Assembly (NCBI RefSeq): GCF_030463565.1
Contig: NC_134675.1
Span: forward strand, 15,273,862 to 15,337,861
DNA length: 64,000 nt
Direction: 5' to 3'
From: Pelecanus crispus
Taxonomy: Eukaryota > Chordata > Aves > Pelecaniformes > Pelecanidae
A program made the translations under genes and the position numbers. A model generated the notes under the pieces. The model ran no database searches. It saw only the letters and a list, made by a program, of their open reading frames with translations, and was not told the DNA's origin. Of the stretch, positions 34,863-47,113 are shown piece by piece; position 1 is the stretch's first letter; the number at the start of each line of letters is the position of its first letter.

Positions 34863-37800
34863 CTTAAAAGACAAACTTAAAAAAAAATTCCTTTAATTCA
34901 TGATTTTCTCTGCTAACACTTAAATCAATAACAGTTCTTCAACACTGTGACACCTAAGTCGGCCACAGCTTTGCAATAGATTTGCCTTGATGTTTTATTT
35001 TGTTGAATTTTCAAAGGAAGATCAAATCTTGCTTCCAGGCTTTGTTCCAGTCAACCCAGTGGCTTTCCTAGTAGCAGTAAATCTGGCAGTCTTCTGTAAT
35101 CTGCAGAAAGTTTTCTCCATCACTGCTGGGGCCTGGCTGCTGGTTCGCTGTTCCTCTTTGCAGGTCTCCTTGAGTGACTGTCTTACTGCTTGGTGCTGGG
35201 ATTTTCATCTGCAGTCTCTGGGCTGTCCTTCCACCAGCTCTGCAGGGATGGAGGAACAATGCTGCCTTCCAGAAAGTACTGTGTCCTTCACAGATGTTCA
35301 TAAGGATCTTTTTAAATCTTTCTACCACTTAATCTCTAGTGACTTCTTTTATTCTTGACCTGATGGGCATTGGGTATTTTTTTTCATAACCTTTTCATAA
35401 CCTTCATTCATAACTGCATTAGTGAAAGCTCTCCCAATGGCTTGGAAGATGCATATATATATATATACACACACACACTCCTTCCCTTGAAAAAAAGAAG
35501 TGAGAGATTCTCATTCCTTCCTCCATCACTTTGCAGGCTTTGTGCTCTTGCAGCTGGTGCTTTACCAGCACCCACCTCCAGAAGCAGGCTAGTAAACCCC
35601 CAGTTTACTACAGCATTTTCCCTACCCACGTTGACATCCCAAAGAATCACAATTGCTTAAGGTAAAGACTTTGTATATTGCAAGTTTGATGAGATAATAC
35701 TTTCCCCCTAGTAACTGCCTTTATCCTAAGACTCTTAAGTTATTTATGAACAAAAAGCAACCCATTTTCACACCAACTGAGGTAGAACAGCAGGTTTTGT
35801 TGCTTTCTTGTCCTCTCTACAGGGGAAATATGCTCAGAAATATAATTTCATTTAAATTTTAGGAATTCTACCTATTTTACAAAATCTGATCATATTTCCT
35901 GATAGCAATTCTGAAAAAATTTGTATCATATAGAACATTTTCCTTGGACCTGAGGGGTGGTGTGTGCATATGTATAAGTGTGTGTGCATAAAGACAGACA
36001 CACACCTCTTTCTTTGTATATGGAAAATGTTTTTCCTCAGCACCTGAGAGCACCCAGAGCATTAGTAATATAGAGAGTAGAACAAAGAAAAATACACAGT
36101 TTCTAAGTGTGACCACTGTATGCAAGATGTAATCATTGTTGGGACCACTAAAAATTGCATGACCAGCGATGATTTATTAGTAGTGCAGAATCCAGGGAAA
36201 TACTCCCCTTTTAAATTATTGTTTCTCTAGCTCTAAGCATTCAATAAATTACCAGCTTGAGACAGGAAATGTATTTTCTCCTCTTCTCTATATTTGTTTG
36301 TGGTTCTCATTATCATTCATTAAATATATTTGGACATAGCATTATTTTTCTCGATCTGCAGATTTGAAAGCTTTTGATAGCTTTGACCCCCTCCCTCCCT
36401 TTTAGGAATTTCACAAATAAATCATTAACTAGCACTCCCATAACGAATTATGCTCTTTTTTTGATGTTATATAATAGTTATATACTTTTAAAAAAAGAAG
36501 GGCAGAGTAACACAAATTATCTTACTTAACTCATTAAGTTGAAAGGCTTGAAATGTGTTATTTTAATGTTTACACTTCACAATTTCTCCCTTTCTTTTAG
36601 AAAATATATAAAAATATTATGGATAATTTGCCATCATGGTACCTTAATGGTAGATCAGAAAAGCATATTAAAAAAAGAAATCTCTGGTTATTTGTCTGAA
36701 AAACCACCATACTCCTGCCACCAACTATTTTTATTAACAACTTAAATGCTTTATGGAAGTCTCTTTTTGTACTAATTTCTGAAATTTTCAGGAAAAGGGA
36801 GGAGGAAGTATTTGCTGTCAGGTGCCAAAAAGAACAAGTAAAGTTACTTGGGTCTGAAATGAGCCAGACCAAAAAGTATCTCATGTTGCCTAAGCAATAA
36901 CTACACACTCAAGTTGATAAGCCATTGCTTCCAGGGTTAGTCAAAGTCAAGTTCATCTTAGCTGTGAATTTGCTGAAGATGTTACCAAATGCATTGGGGG
37001 TTGGGGAATATTCTGATTGCCACTTTGAGAAGAAAAGTGGACAGATTCAGCTTTCAGAGACTCAATCCACACAGGTAAGCACTGGTGTTTCATGGTGGCC
37101 TTTGTGGAGTTTCAGCTGAGATAGAGATGTGCCCCACTATTGCTGTAACACCAATCAAGGAAAAGAAAAGTAAATTTGTGTTTCACTGCTAAAGACAAAG
37201 AAGAAAGAAAAGCCATTGTATGCTGGGTCTAGAGATGGGTAGTTATTGCTACTGAAAGAGAAGGAAGAAGCAGAAAAGATCTGCCAGACCATAGGTAGGA
37301 TGGGCCATATAAAACAACAGACAAAAATACATCATTTGAGCCAAGAAATCATTAATTGGGCCTTCTGGTTTTGCTTTTAATTTTAAACTGTGCTGGTATG
37401 GGCATTGTTGGCTTTGTAGCCATGATAAGGCTGGTGCTTGAGTGCTTGACTCTTTTTTTTTTTTTTTTTTTTCTAAGATGCTAGACAAATTCATCTTCTG
37501 AAAATTAGCACATGTGACTAAATATGCAATCATAAAAGCACTTATATTATTTCCATGAATTCCCCTGACAGCCATTTGAATGCAAACTGAGCAGAAAGAA
37601 ACCCTGTTTAAATTAATTAACAAGGAAAAGCAGTGGGGGGTGGGGTGGGGTGAGAAACGGGACTGAACATACACATAGTGGATACAACCTCTTAAAAACA
37701 GAGTTGGTTCTTATTCAATATAATTGAAGAAGGCATTTTTAACACAATTATTTGGGGCCAGAGGCCTCTTCAGTTCGTTTATCCAGCTTGAGTGCACTGA

Positions 37801-38019
37801 TACAGTCAAGATAGTGAAATATGCCTCATCTGTTTCAATACTGCAAACCAGAGACTGCCTGTTATGTGTTGGCTTTCTTTCCTTTTGTCTCCATAAACAA
37901 AAGAAACAGCAATCTCTTAACTGAACTGATAACAGCACAAAATTGAAATGATACAGCACAAAAATTGTGTCATATGTTTAGAATCTGCAGCAAATATATC
38001 TCCTTTTGGTGAGGCCAAG
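34863..38019. other. Non-coding or intronic stretch
   Basis: A (TA)n(CA)n microsatellite lies at about 35452-35479, TG/CA-rich strings at 35960-36006 and a long T run at about 37450-37472. A 123-codon plus-strand frame at 34987-35358 has no recognised domain. Confidence 0.4.
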
Positions 38020-39969
38020 TGATTAAATACATTAACAACAAAAAGAGAGCCAAGGAGAATCTCAATCCTTTGCTGGATGCAGGGGGGAACATTGTCACCA
38101 AGGATGAGGAAAAGGCTGAGGTACTTAATGCCTTCTTTGCCTCTGTCTTTAATAGCCAGACCAGTTATCCCCAGGGTACTCAGCCCCCTGAGCTGGAAGA
38201 CAGGGACAGGGAGCAGAATGGAGCCCCCATAATCCAGAAGGAAGCAGTTAACGACCTGCTATGCCACCTGGACGCTCACAAGTCTATGGGGCCAGATGGG
38301 ATCCACCCAAGAGTATTGAGGGAGCTGGCGGAGGAGCTTTCCAAGCCACTTTCCATCATCTATCAGCAGTCGTGGTTAACAGGGGAGGTCCCTGATGACT
38401 GGAGGCTTGCCAACGTGATGCCCATATACAAGAAGGGCCGGAGGGAGGACCCGGGGAACTACAGGCCTGTCAGCCTGACCTCGGTGCCGGGGAAGATTCA
38501 TCTTGAGTGCGCTCAACAGGCATGTGCAGGTCAACCAGGGGATCGGGCCCAGCCAGCATGGGTTCATGAAAGGCAGGTCCTGCTTGACCAACCTGATCTC
38601 CTTTTATGACCTGGTGACCTACCTGGTAGATGATGGAAAGGCTGTGGACATCATCTACCTGGACTTCAGCAAAGCTTTTGACACCGTCTCCCATAGCATT
38701 CTCCTTGGGAAGCTGGCAGCTCATGGCTTGGATGGGCGTACTCTTCGCTGGGTAAAAAACTGGCTGGGTGGCTGAGCCCAGAGAGTAGTTGTAAATGGAG
38801 TTAAGTCCAGTTGGCAGCCGGTCACAAGTGGTGTTCCCCAGGGCTCTGTTTTGGGGCCAGCCTTGTTTAAGATCTTTATCAATTATCTGGATGAGGGGAT
38901 TGAGTGCACCCTCAGTAAGTTTGCAGATGACACCAAACTGGGTGGGAGTGTCGATCTGCTGGAGGGTAGGATGGCCCTGCAGAGGGATCTGGACAGGCTG
39001 GATCGATGGGCCGAGGCCAACTGTATGAGGTTCAACAAGGCCAAGTGCCGGGTCCTGCACTTGGGTCACAACAACCCCATGCAACACTACAGGCTTGGGG
39101 AAGAGTGGCTGGAAAGCTGCCTGGCCGAAAAGGACCTGGGGGTGTTGGTAGACAGCCGGCTGAACATGAGCCAGCAGTGTGCCCAGGTGGCCAAGAAGGC
39201 CAACAGCATCCTGGCTTGTATCAGGAATAGTGGGGCCAGCAGGAGCAGGGAGGTGATTGTTCCCCTGTCCTCGGCGCTGGTGAGGCCACACCTGGAATAC
39301 TGTGTCCAGTTTTGGGCCCCTCAATACAAGAAAGACATTGAGGTGCTGGAGCGTGTTCAGAGAAGGGCAATGAAGCTGGTGAAGGGTCTGGAGCACAGGC
39401 CTTATGAGGAATGGCTGAGGGAACTGGGATTGTTTAGCCTAGAGAAGAGGAGGCTGAGGGGAGACCTTATCGCTCTCTACAACTACCTGAAAGGAGGTTG
39501 TAGTGAGGTGGGTGTTGGTCTCTTCTCCCATGTAGTTAGCGATAGGACAAGAGGAAATGGGCTCAAGCTGTGCCAGGGGAGGTTTAGATTGGATATTAGG
39601 AGAAATTTCTTCACGGAAAGGGTAGTCAAGCATTGGAACAGGCTGCCCAGAGAGGTGGTGGAGTCACCATCCCTGGAAGTGTTCAAAAAACATTAGACAT
39701 GGCACTTTGGGACATGGTTTAGTGGGCATGGTGGTGTTGGGTTGATGGTTGGACTGATGATCTTAGAGGTCCTTTCCAACCTTAATGATTCCTAGTTTTT
39801 ACTTTCATTAAAAATAATCCAGCCACCAAGCCAGGAAACATGAAATTATTACTCTACCCTTAATTGGTTTAGTGGTGGACTTAGTAATGTTAGGTTAATG
39901 GTTGGACTGGATGATCTTAAAGGTCTTTTCCAACCTAAAAGTTTCTATGATCCTATGATTCTATGATTA
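38020..39969 (+). mobile_element. CR1 with long, nearly intact RT region and double 3' tail
   Basis: A 5'-truncated CR1 starting just before the reverse transcriptase region of ORF2 (the endonuclease is absent). It has two 3' tail units: the inner one at about 39728-39797 and the outer one at about 39855-39969, ending CTATGATTCTATGATT. It is of the same type as the 9977, 24364 and 28290 copies. Confidence 0.93.
38022..39696 (+). pseudogene. CR1 ORF2 reverse transcriptase fragment
   Basis: The first frame runs to about 38490 (ILICK-type start absent; it includes [20 protein letters not shown] and [14 protein letters not shown]). A small deletion after VPGKI shifts the frame. The second frame then runs 38503-39696 with one TGA at 38773: [34 protein letters not shown] at 38920-38931, [18 protein letters not shown] and [16 protein letters not shown]. 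The catalytic aspartates are present. With one deletion and one stop over about 1.6 kb it is a recent insertion, but it has no start and no endonuclease. The 308-codon antisense frame 38470-39396 is its shadow. Confidence 0.88.
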
Positions 39970-41173
39970 TTCTTGCTGCCCTGGTGTGTGCAGGCTGTAG
40001 AAAAAAAGATGACTGTTAGAAGATTTACAATAAAGCTACACTTAATCAGTCAATCAGCTTATTTTGACTTGAAAACTGTGAAGACAAAAGTTTATAAAAC
40101 ATCAGAGTGTGGTAGATTATTTAGATTGGGTTTCTCTGAGAAAGGGATACACTGCTCAGTGCAAACGTCGTTTCCCAGTACTGTTTCTCATTGCCATAGT
40201 GGAAACTGAGGCTATGGCATTGGTGCTAACTTCAGGGTCTGAAGATGAAGAGCAAGGGAGGGGGGTAGGGGAGAAATACACTTCTCCCCATAAACCCACT
40301 ATCAAAGCAGCCAGATGGAGCCTGCAGGTTCACCTGGGTATTAGTCATCCCAAAGCATTGCATTGGAAAGGATTAGGACAGGGAAAAGAAGATGGATGGA
40401 AATTAATTTTGTATGAAGTAGTATAGAGAAAACAACTCCAGAAGGAAACCAGAAATAAACTAGGCATATACTCTCCCTACGTATTCCTAAATCAAGCATC
40501 TGCTGCAGTACATCTGTATGGAGTCCTTTCAGATCATGAAGACCAATAGGTAGATACAGGCCTAATGAAAACCCAAGTATGGTTTGTGAGAAGTGGCACT
40601 GGTGATTCACTGCATGGTACTAGCACTGCTCAATTGCTATTCAGCTCTGGTGAGTCAGGGATATCTGTACAGATGGATATATCATGTTCAGAAGAAATAT
40701 AAATTGTGGCATAGCTTATTTGCAAGTATATTTTCATTTAAAAATAAGTTATTTAATCTTAAATAACTTATTGTTTAAGAAACTTTTAATCCCTGTCACT
40801 ATTTTTCTACTAAAACTGTAAATAAATTTAACATAGTACAAAATATTTGAGGCTGAAATAGCTGCATGAACCCATTTGGTTTTAAATAGAATCAGTTTGA
40901 ACTTTGAGAACCACAGTACAATGTTCCATAACTCAGTTTATATGCAAATCTGAACTTCATATTGCCTGAAAATTAGGTACTAATTAATTTGAATTATAGT
41001 AAAGACATGAATAATATATTTAAATAACAATATGAACTGTCCATAAATCTGAGATAGCTGGTAGCATAATTTAATCCAATAGCCAGGGTTTGAAATATGT
41101 AATAGGACAGATTCTAAATTGCAGATACCCTTTCTTTGTGGATGACTGGGTTTGAATTCACATTGTTCAAAAG
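39970..41173. other. Non-coding spacer
   Basis: AT-rich with no gene recognised. It holds the perfect hairpin listed separately. Confidence 0.45.
40743..40772. repeat. Perfect 12-bp inverted repeat, 6-nt loop
   Basis: The arms AATAAGTTATTT and AAATAACTTATT are exact reverse complements around the loop AATCTT. It is AT-rich and of no known family. Confidence 0.85.
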
Positions 41174-41351
41174 ATACATGTGAACGTTTAGCTACAGCTG
41201 AAAGAAATGAACTACATCCAATAGATCCTTTCTTGTACAGAACGCATCAAAAAGACAATGTCAAAATCTATGAACTGCTTAGACAAAAGACTTTAAAATT
41301 ACTCTTTCCTGAAAGCCATTGTTCAATCATCTTCTTAATATGAGCCAAGAT
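41174..41351 (+). CDS. Candidate exon, unidentified
   Basis: The segment follows TTCACATTGTTCAAAAG and ends at a consensus donor GAT|GTAAGT. A frame of 55 codons is open (includes ERLATAERNELHPIDPF and KIYELLRQKTLKLLFPE) and stops at TGA 41341-41343, nine bases before the donor. It could be a last coding exon with an intron in the 3' UTR, a non-coding RNA exon, or chance. No family is recognised. Confidence 0.22.
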
Positions 41352-44300
41352 GTAAGTATAGAATTCCTGTATCAGGTGAAATTACACTATTGTACACACA
41401 TTTTCTCCATTTTTACTTCAATGTAAAACTTAGCTTTTATCCCAAAGGACTCTGACAAAACTAAAATCCAAGCCGTGCTGGGACACCACCTTGTCTCCTC
41501 TGAAAGAGGTGCAGAAGAGAGTCATAAATGTTCACAAGGTACAACAGGACTACATGCTAGCTGAGATTAGTGAAATCAAGCCTCCTGTTACCAGACAAAT
41601 TTGGTTGGGTTACCAAAGTGAAAGTGCTTTGGGAAGCTTAACATGAAAAGATTACAACCTTGCTTTGATGGTCTCATCTTTGGAAGGCCCTAGTTGCATA
41701 GGGAAAGCACTGTATTCAAACACCAGCTTTGCTTCAGAGTCTGGATGATCTTCAAGTCAAAATCACTCTGCGTTTGATCTCCCTTTCTGCAAAATGGAAG
41801 GAAAAATGTCCTCACTTTCGTAGAGGATGTTGTGAGGCTTAATTCTGTGGGCTTATAAAGCTATTTGGATAACAAAGGAGAAAGAGCCATAGGAGAATAA
41901 TGATGATAAGTCAGGATGTTCCAACCGCACAAAACTATGGCATTGATTAAATATTGATGTGAGGAGAAGAAGTGATAGAAATAGATTAACTACCATTTTA
42001 TCAGACAAAACATCTTCCCTAGAGAGCTAACAGCTAGTACTGCCCAGACAGCACATTTAAGGGCACTACATAAAAACCTAGATAAAAATGGGGAAATATT
42101 GAAATGGCTTCATCTATTTTAACTGTTGTTCTGTCTGTATGGCAAGATATTTTAGCTACAGGTCATGTAGCAGTCACCCTCTAAAAACATGCATACTTCA
42201 AACTGTTATATACACCTGTAAACAATTGTTCATGTGATGATGGCCTGAATGTCAGCAGCAGGATGGGTCTTGACTCCTAACTCCTATCAGGCAGACTAAT
42301 GGAGCTTCTGTGGAAGTTCCAGACATAACTGGCAGCCTTGAAAGACAACACCACTTCCTTAATACTCCCAAAACTAAGCTGTACATCAAATTCTCAAAAT
42401 TGCCCTTTCTCCCAGCTAGATGTCAATTGCTTGAAAGGGGGAGAGGGAATCTGAGATAAATAGCCAATTAAGAAAACATTTCTCAGAATGATTTTGAGAT
42501 GTTCTCAGGCAATGGTCTGATCAGAGCTACTGGCATTGTGCCATGCTGTTAAAGGAGCTAAACTGTGACATTAGTCAGCCTTTGTGCTGAACTATGCCAC
42601 AGATACCACATTTTGTTGAGAAGATGCTGCCTGCAGCCACCCAGAGGTCACTGCTCAAGGCATTCCTGGGCCTCACAGCTACTAGGGCTGTACAATAAGG
42701 AGGTGTGGTCCTTTGGATGTTAGGGCCTTTTTTAGGGTCTTGAAGATCAAGAAGTGAAGCAGGAAATTAATGAAAGTTTACTGGGTTTCTACATTTTTAG
42801 CTGAATAGACAAGATGAGGATCAATGTTCTGAACCAGACAATGTTTCTGGGTGGGCACTAGACCTACCTGCTCAGAGAACTGCATGATGGCTTTCAGATG
42901 AAAAAAAAACCCAACTCCCTGCCCTGGGTTAAGGAGGCAAGCAGAGAGATCTGGCTGGCCAAAGTGAGAGAAGAAATTCACCCCTTCTACCTGAGTTCAA
43001 GACCTGAGTCCAGGATACCATGACCAAGGATCAGGGGGTTGTTTTGCAACTGTTAGAACAAGAAACTAATTATCTGTTTATGAAATACATTTGCCCTAAG
43101 TGAGGGAAGGTGATACCCATCATCCCCTCTAGTCAATTTGTATGGATTTGCCAAGTTTACCCTGCACTTAGTCACTCTGCTGTGGAAATGCTCCCTTGCT
43201 CCAAATAATTCTGCTCTATCTTTTCTTCCATTGAAGGTCACTGGAGATTCATTGCATGCTGTGTAAATGCTTCAGACATGAAGAGAATTCTCAGATGGAG
43301 GGGAAAAGGTATAATATTTTGTGAGATCATCAGCACCATGGTCCTCATAGCTCTGAAAAACAAGAGCTGTAAGTCACCATAAGAGGGTTGATCAACTGCT
43401 TTAGCATGAAGGTGGGCCAATTATGCCCTAATTTTGACACTGGAGATAACTGCAGGAGGACAGGAAATTTTACTGAGAAGGAAATCCAGACCATGTGCTG
43501 TTTGGGAAAGATGCGTTACAAAGGGAAATGAGGATAGATGACAAATTTTCAAAATAAATTCAATTGTAGGTAAGTGTATCCGACACAAAAGCAATTCTGA
43601 GAACAGAATCTCACATTTACATCCTCTGAAATGTCAGTGTAATATTTTTTATTGTTTTTCAACACAACATTTTCTCCAAGTGCCATTTTGAGCATGCACA
43701 TCAATCTTCCCTACAGCACTCTAATGAAGTTACTTTGGTAATATTTTTCTCTCTGAATTTCCTACATTTTTAGTTCAAGAAACTGAATCTGATATACTGT
43801 GGTGTTAAAGTAACCACAGAATACAGACATGCAGATCAGACACTGCTCAGTAAGAGCAGGCAATTTCCATAGATGAAGAAAAAACCCAACAACTCTGAAG
43901 GAGAAATAAATATTGTAACATTTTATGTATTCCAGCTATAATGTCCCATAAATGATTAAATGAAAAAGCTATTTTATAAAATGCATATAGAAAAATCTTT
44001 CCTTTGTTCTGTAACCACAGACAGGGCTAAATGACAAACTTTCCTCATAGGAAACTTTAAAATGGGGAAAAATTATGGCATTTACCTTACCATATGGAGG
44101 CCTACATGTCTCAGTACAGTGGTAGTATCCAACATGCTTATCTGTACTCCCACTTGACTCTACATCTGTCTAGCTACTCAGGAGAATGATGCATCTGAAA
44201 AGGTTGAATAAGCCAAGGGAGTTCACATGTGTTTTGCAATGTTCTTGAGAAAAGTTACTGGAGAGAGGGCAACATGGTTTTTTTCTTGCATCTCTTTGCA

Positions 44301-47091
44301 TTAAATAAAAACATATTGGATTTTATTTGAACATCCTGAGATCTGTTTTTTTCACTAGGAACACAGAAACATATTTGAAAGAGTTTGCTTTGGAGAACCT
44401 TGTATGCAATGGGAATGCTTGAGAGGGCATAATACGAGGGTTAGTATTGGGCAACAGATGTAGATGAAAAGAAACAAAACAGGTTTCTGATGGAACAGAT
44501 TGCAGCAGAAAATGCTTTCTGAACAAGTTTGTACAGTTGCAATCCAAAAATTAGCATCTTTGCTAATTATGGGAGTAATCTATGAAAAAAATTCTCATCA
44601 GGGCAAAATTAGCAATGAATATAGCGAGTAAAACATTTTAAAATATTGATTAAAAAAGAGAAAAATATTTCTGTATTCTTTAAAGATCAAATACTGTATA
44701 AGGAAAAATATATACACAAACATCACTGAGTTTCAGAAGCCTGAGCTATTTTCTTTATTATTAGTTTACTGACACATGGAGTGGTCAGAAGTAAAAGTTT
44801 GATTATTTGTTTTAAAAAGTCAGCAAAAATATGACATTAGAGAAATTTGATTACTTGCATTGTGACTAAGACCAGTTGGTGATGGCCTCCAAATCTTAAT
44901 ACCTCTAGTTTAATAACTGTGAGAACTGAATAGATCTTTGTAAATCAATGAGTCAACCAGGATTTCTAGAGCAGGATGTTTTACCTGCCAAGTGGTTTCT
45001 CTTCATTGCCTGGAAGAGGAAAGTTAACTTTTCTGCCTCATTATCCTTTCAATTGTTTTCTCAAATTTAAATAGTATACTGCAAAAAAGGAAATTATTTT
45101 TTCTGTAGCTATGGCAGAAGATACCCCAGTAAAAAAGCTGGTAACCACTTAACAAAAATCCTGTATTTGAATGCCCAGCCAGTAACCTCTATATCATTGG
45201 TTTACCTTAGCTATGGAAATCAATGATTATTTCTGGATCAATCTTGAACCACAACTGCAAGGCAGAACATTTGTCATGGTTAAGCAGTAGATACTCAGCA
45301 GCAGCCATGACTCTTGTAGGGTAGCTCATACTCTAACCAGTTACTCTTTTACATTTGAAACAGCTCTGACACTAAAACACAGAGAACTCTTCAAAATAGT
45401 CAAGGAGATGATCTGACATCACCTGCATGTTCTAATTTAGGATGCCTGCTACACTTGTTACAGTTAAAGACTTTTAAAAAAGTAATATATACCTTCAAGC
45501 AGACAGACTTTTGCCAGTTTAATTTTAATGAACAATGCAACATACCTTTATTGGTTTTGAAATCCTAGGGTTGTAAATGTTAAGTCAGGAAAGAAACTTG
45601 GTTCTTGCCCTATAATATAGCTGAAAATGCTGACCCATGAAGATACACCACTTCAGAACATACTTCCACTTATAAAAACAACTGTAAAACCTTTTTTTTC
45701 CTAAAAAAGAGAAACAAAGATGACTACATTTTTTTTACATCTGTAGGAATTCAAAGCATCTAAATTAGCATCAAATGATGTTACTTTAAATAAAATACAA
45801 CAGCATCCTTCCTTATTTAAACAGCATGGTCCAGGGCAGTGTCAGTGAGGACAACCTAATGATCCAAAGGTTCATTTGCAAGTAATGTATTTTGCAGATA
45901 CACTATTCAGCTACTAGTGATATCAGAAAATTAATTTATACATCAATTATTCACTACCAGGCTTGCTGGGCTGAAACTAGTCCAAACCTAACAAAGGGGA
46001 CAAATTTCAGCATTTAAACCAGATCATAAACTTTCCTAAATTTGATTGCTTGAAGTGGCAAAACCCAGCAGTTTCTCTTTTAAAGAGGCAGCTGTGGAAT
46101 ATCCAAAGTACTTAGAAACTTCTCTCTACATCTCTGGGTAGAAGGTGTCCAGCACAAAGTTGATAGTCTATACCTTTAAATGCTAGTAAAGGCATGAGCC
46201 CCATAGCTATCAGAAAATCCCACATTCTGGTGTATTTGAGCACTTCACAAAAGTTAATGCACCCCCAAAGCCCCATATCTATGTCCAAAGCAGCTGCAAA
46301 CCAGTATCACATCCATGGAGAGGCTCAGAGAGTCAAGGAAGCAAGGGCCAGAGATAGAACTAATATTTGAGAATTCATTGTTCACATCTGTGTTCCCCCG
46401 CCCCCCTTACCAATGCTTGCTTTTGAAGTCAAAATGATGTATTGCTTCAGAATGCTGGTGAGCAAGGACTTTCCAGCAATCATAAGACTGTAGGTGACAA
46501 CACGTGTGTCACAGCTCGACCCGGGAAAAAAAATCAAAGTGTTTTCTAAGTTTTTGATAGCATTTTTGTGAGCAAGAAACATCCCCCCGTTCCCATCCTG
46601 TCCCCATCCCCAGACAGCAAGAGCAGGTTAACCTTGGCAGTTAAAGAAACACAAGGGTAAGCATGGCAGGAAAAAAGGATACTGAAAATGGCTCCCCATG
46701 CCCCAAAGCCAACTCTGTTGTCACTTAAAACAGCTTTGAAACCTATTGTCTGCATCACCTTGCACTTCTGAACTGCAGACACCTGCACTGGCAATCTGAC
46801 GCCCTTCCCGGGATGCGACACACAGCTCAGCCCCACCACAGCTGCCCAGGGCCCAGCTTGCTGGCTCTAAGGGGAACGCTGTGTGCTCAGACGCACGTGC
46901 TCCCATTACTGAGGCAAATTGGTACTCCCGAAAGCACAGGGGGGACAGTCGCTGTTACAGGGAGGTACTTCTCTGAAAGAAGCAGTAGGGACATCTGAGT
47001 GGCACACTGGGGGAAAGGCCTTGCCCCGGGGAAGGGGAGGCCTTTCACATGTCTCCTCTGGTTGACCAAGGAGTGGGCTTTGATTCATTCA

Positions 47092-47113
47092 TTCAAGAGC
47101 TATCAAATGAGGC
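47092..47113. repeat. 22-bp exact repeat, copy 1
   Basis: Identical over 22 bases to 51991-52012, with weaker similarity in the immediate flanks. It includes AGCTATCAAATGAGG. Confidence 0.8.

Noticed and set aside
38470..39396. 308-codon minus-strand open frame, the second-longest in its area
   Set aside because: It is the shadow of the CR1 reverse transcriptase on the plus strand.
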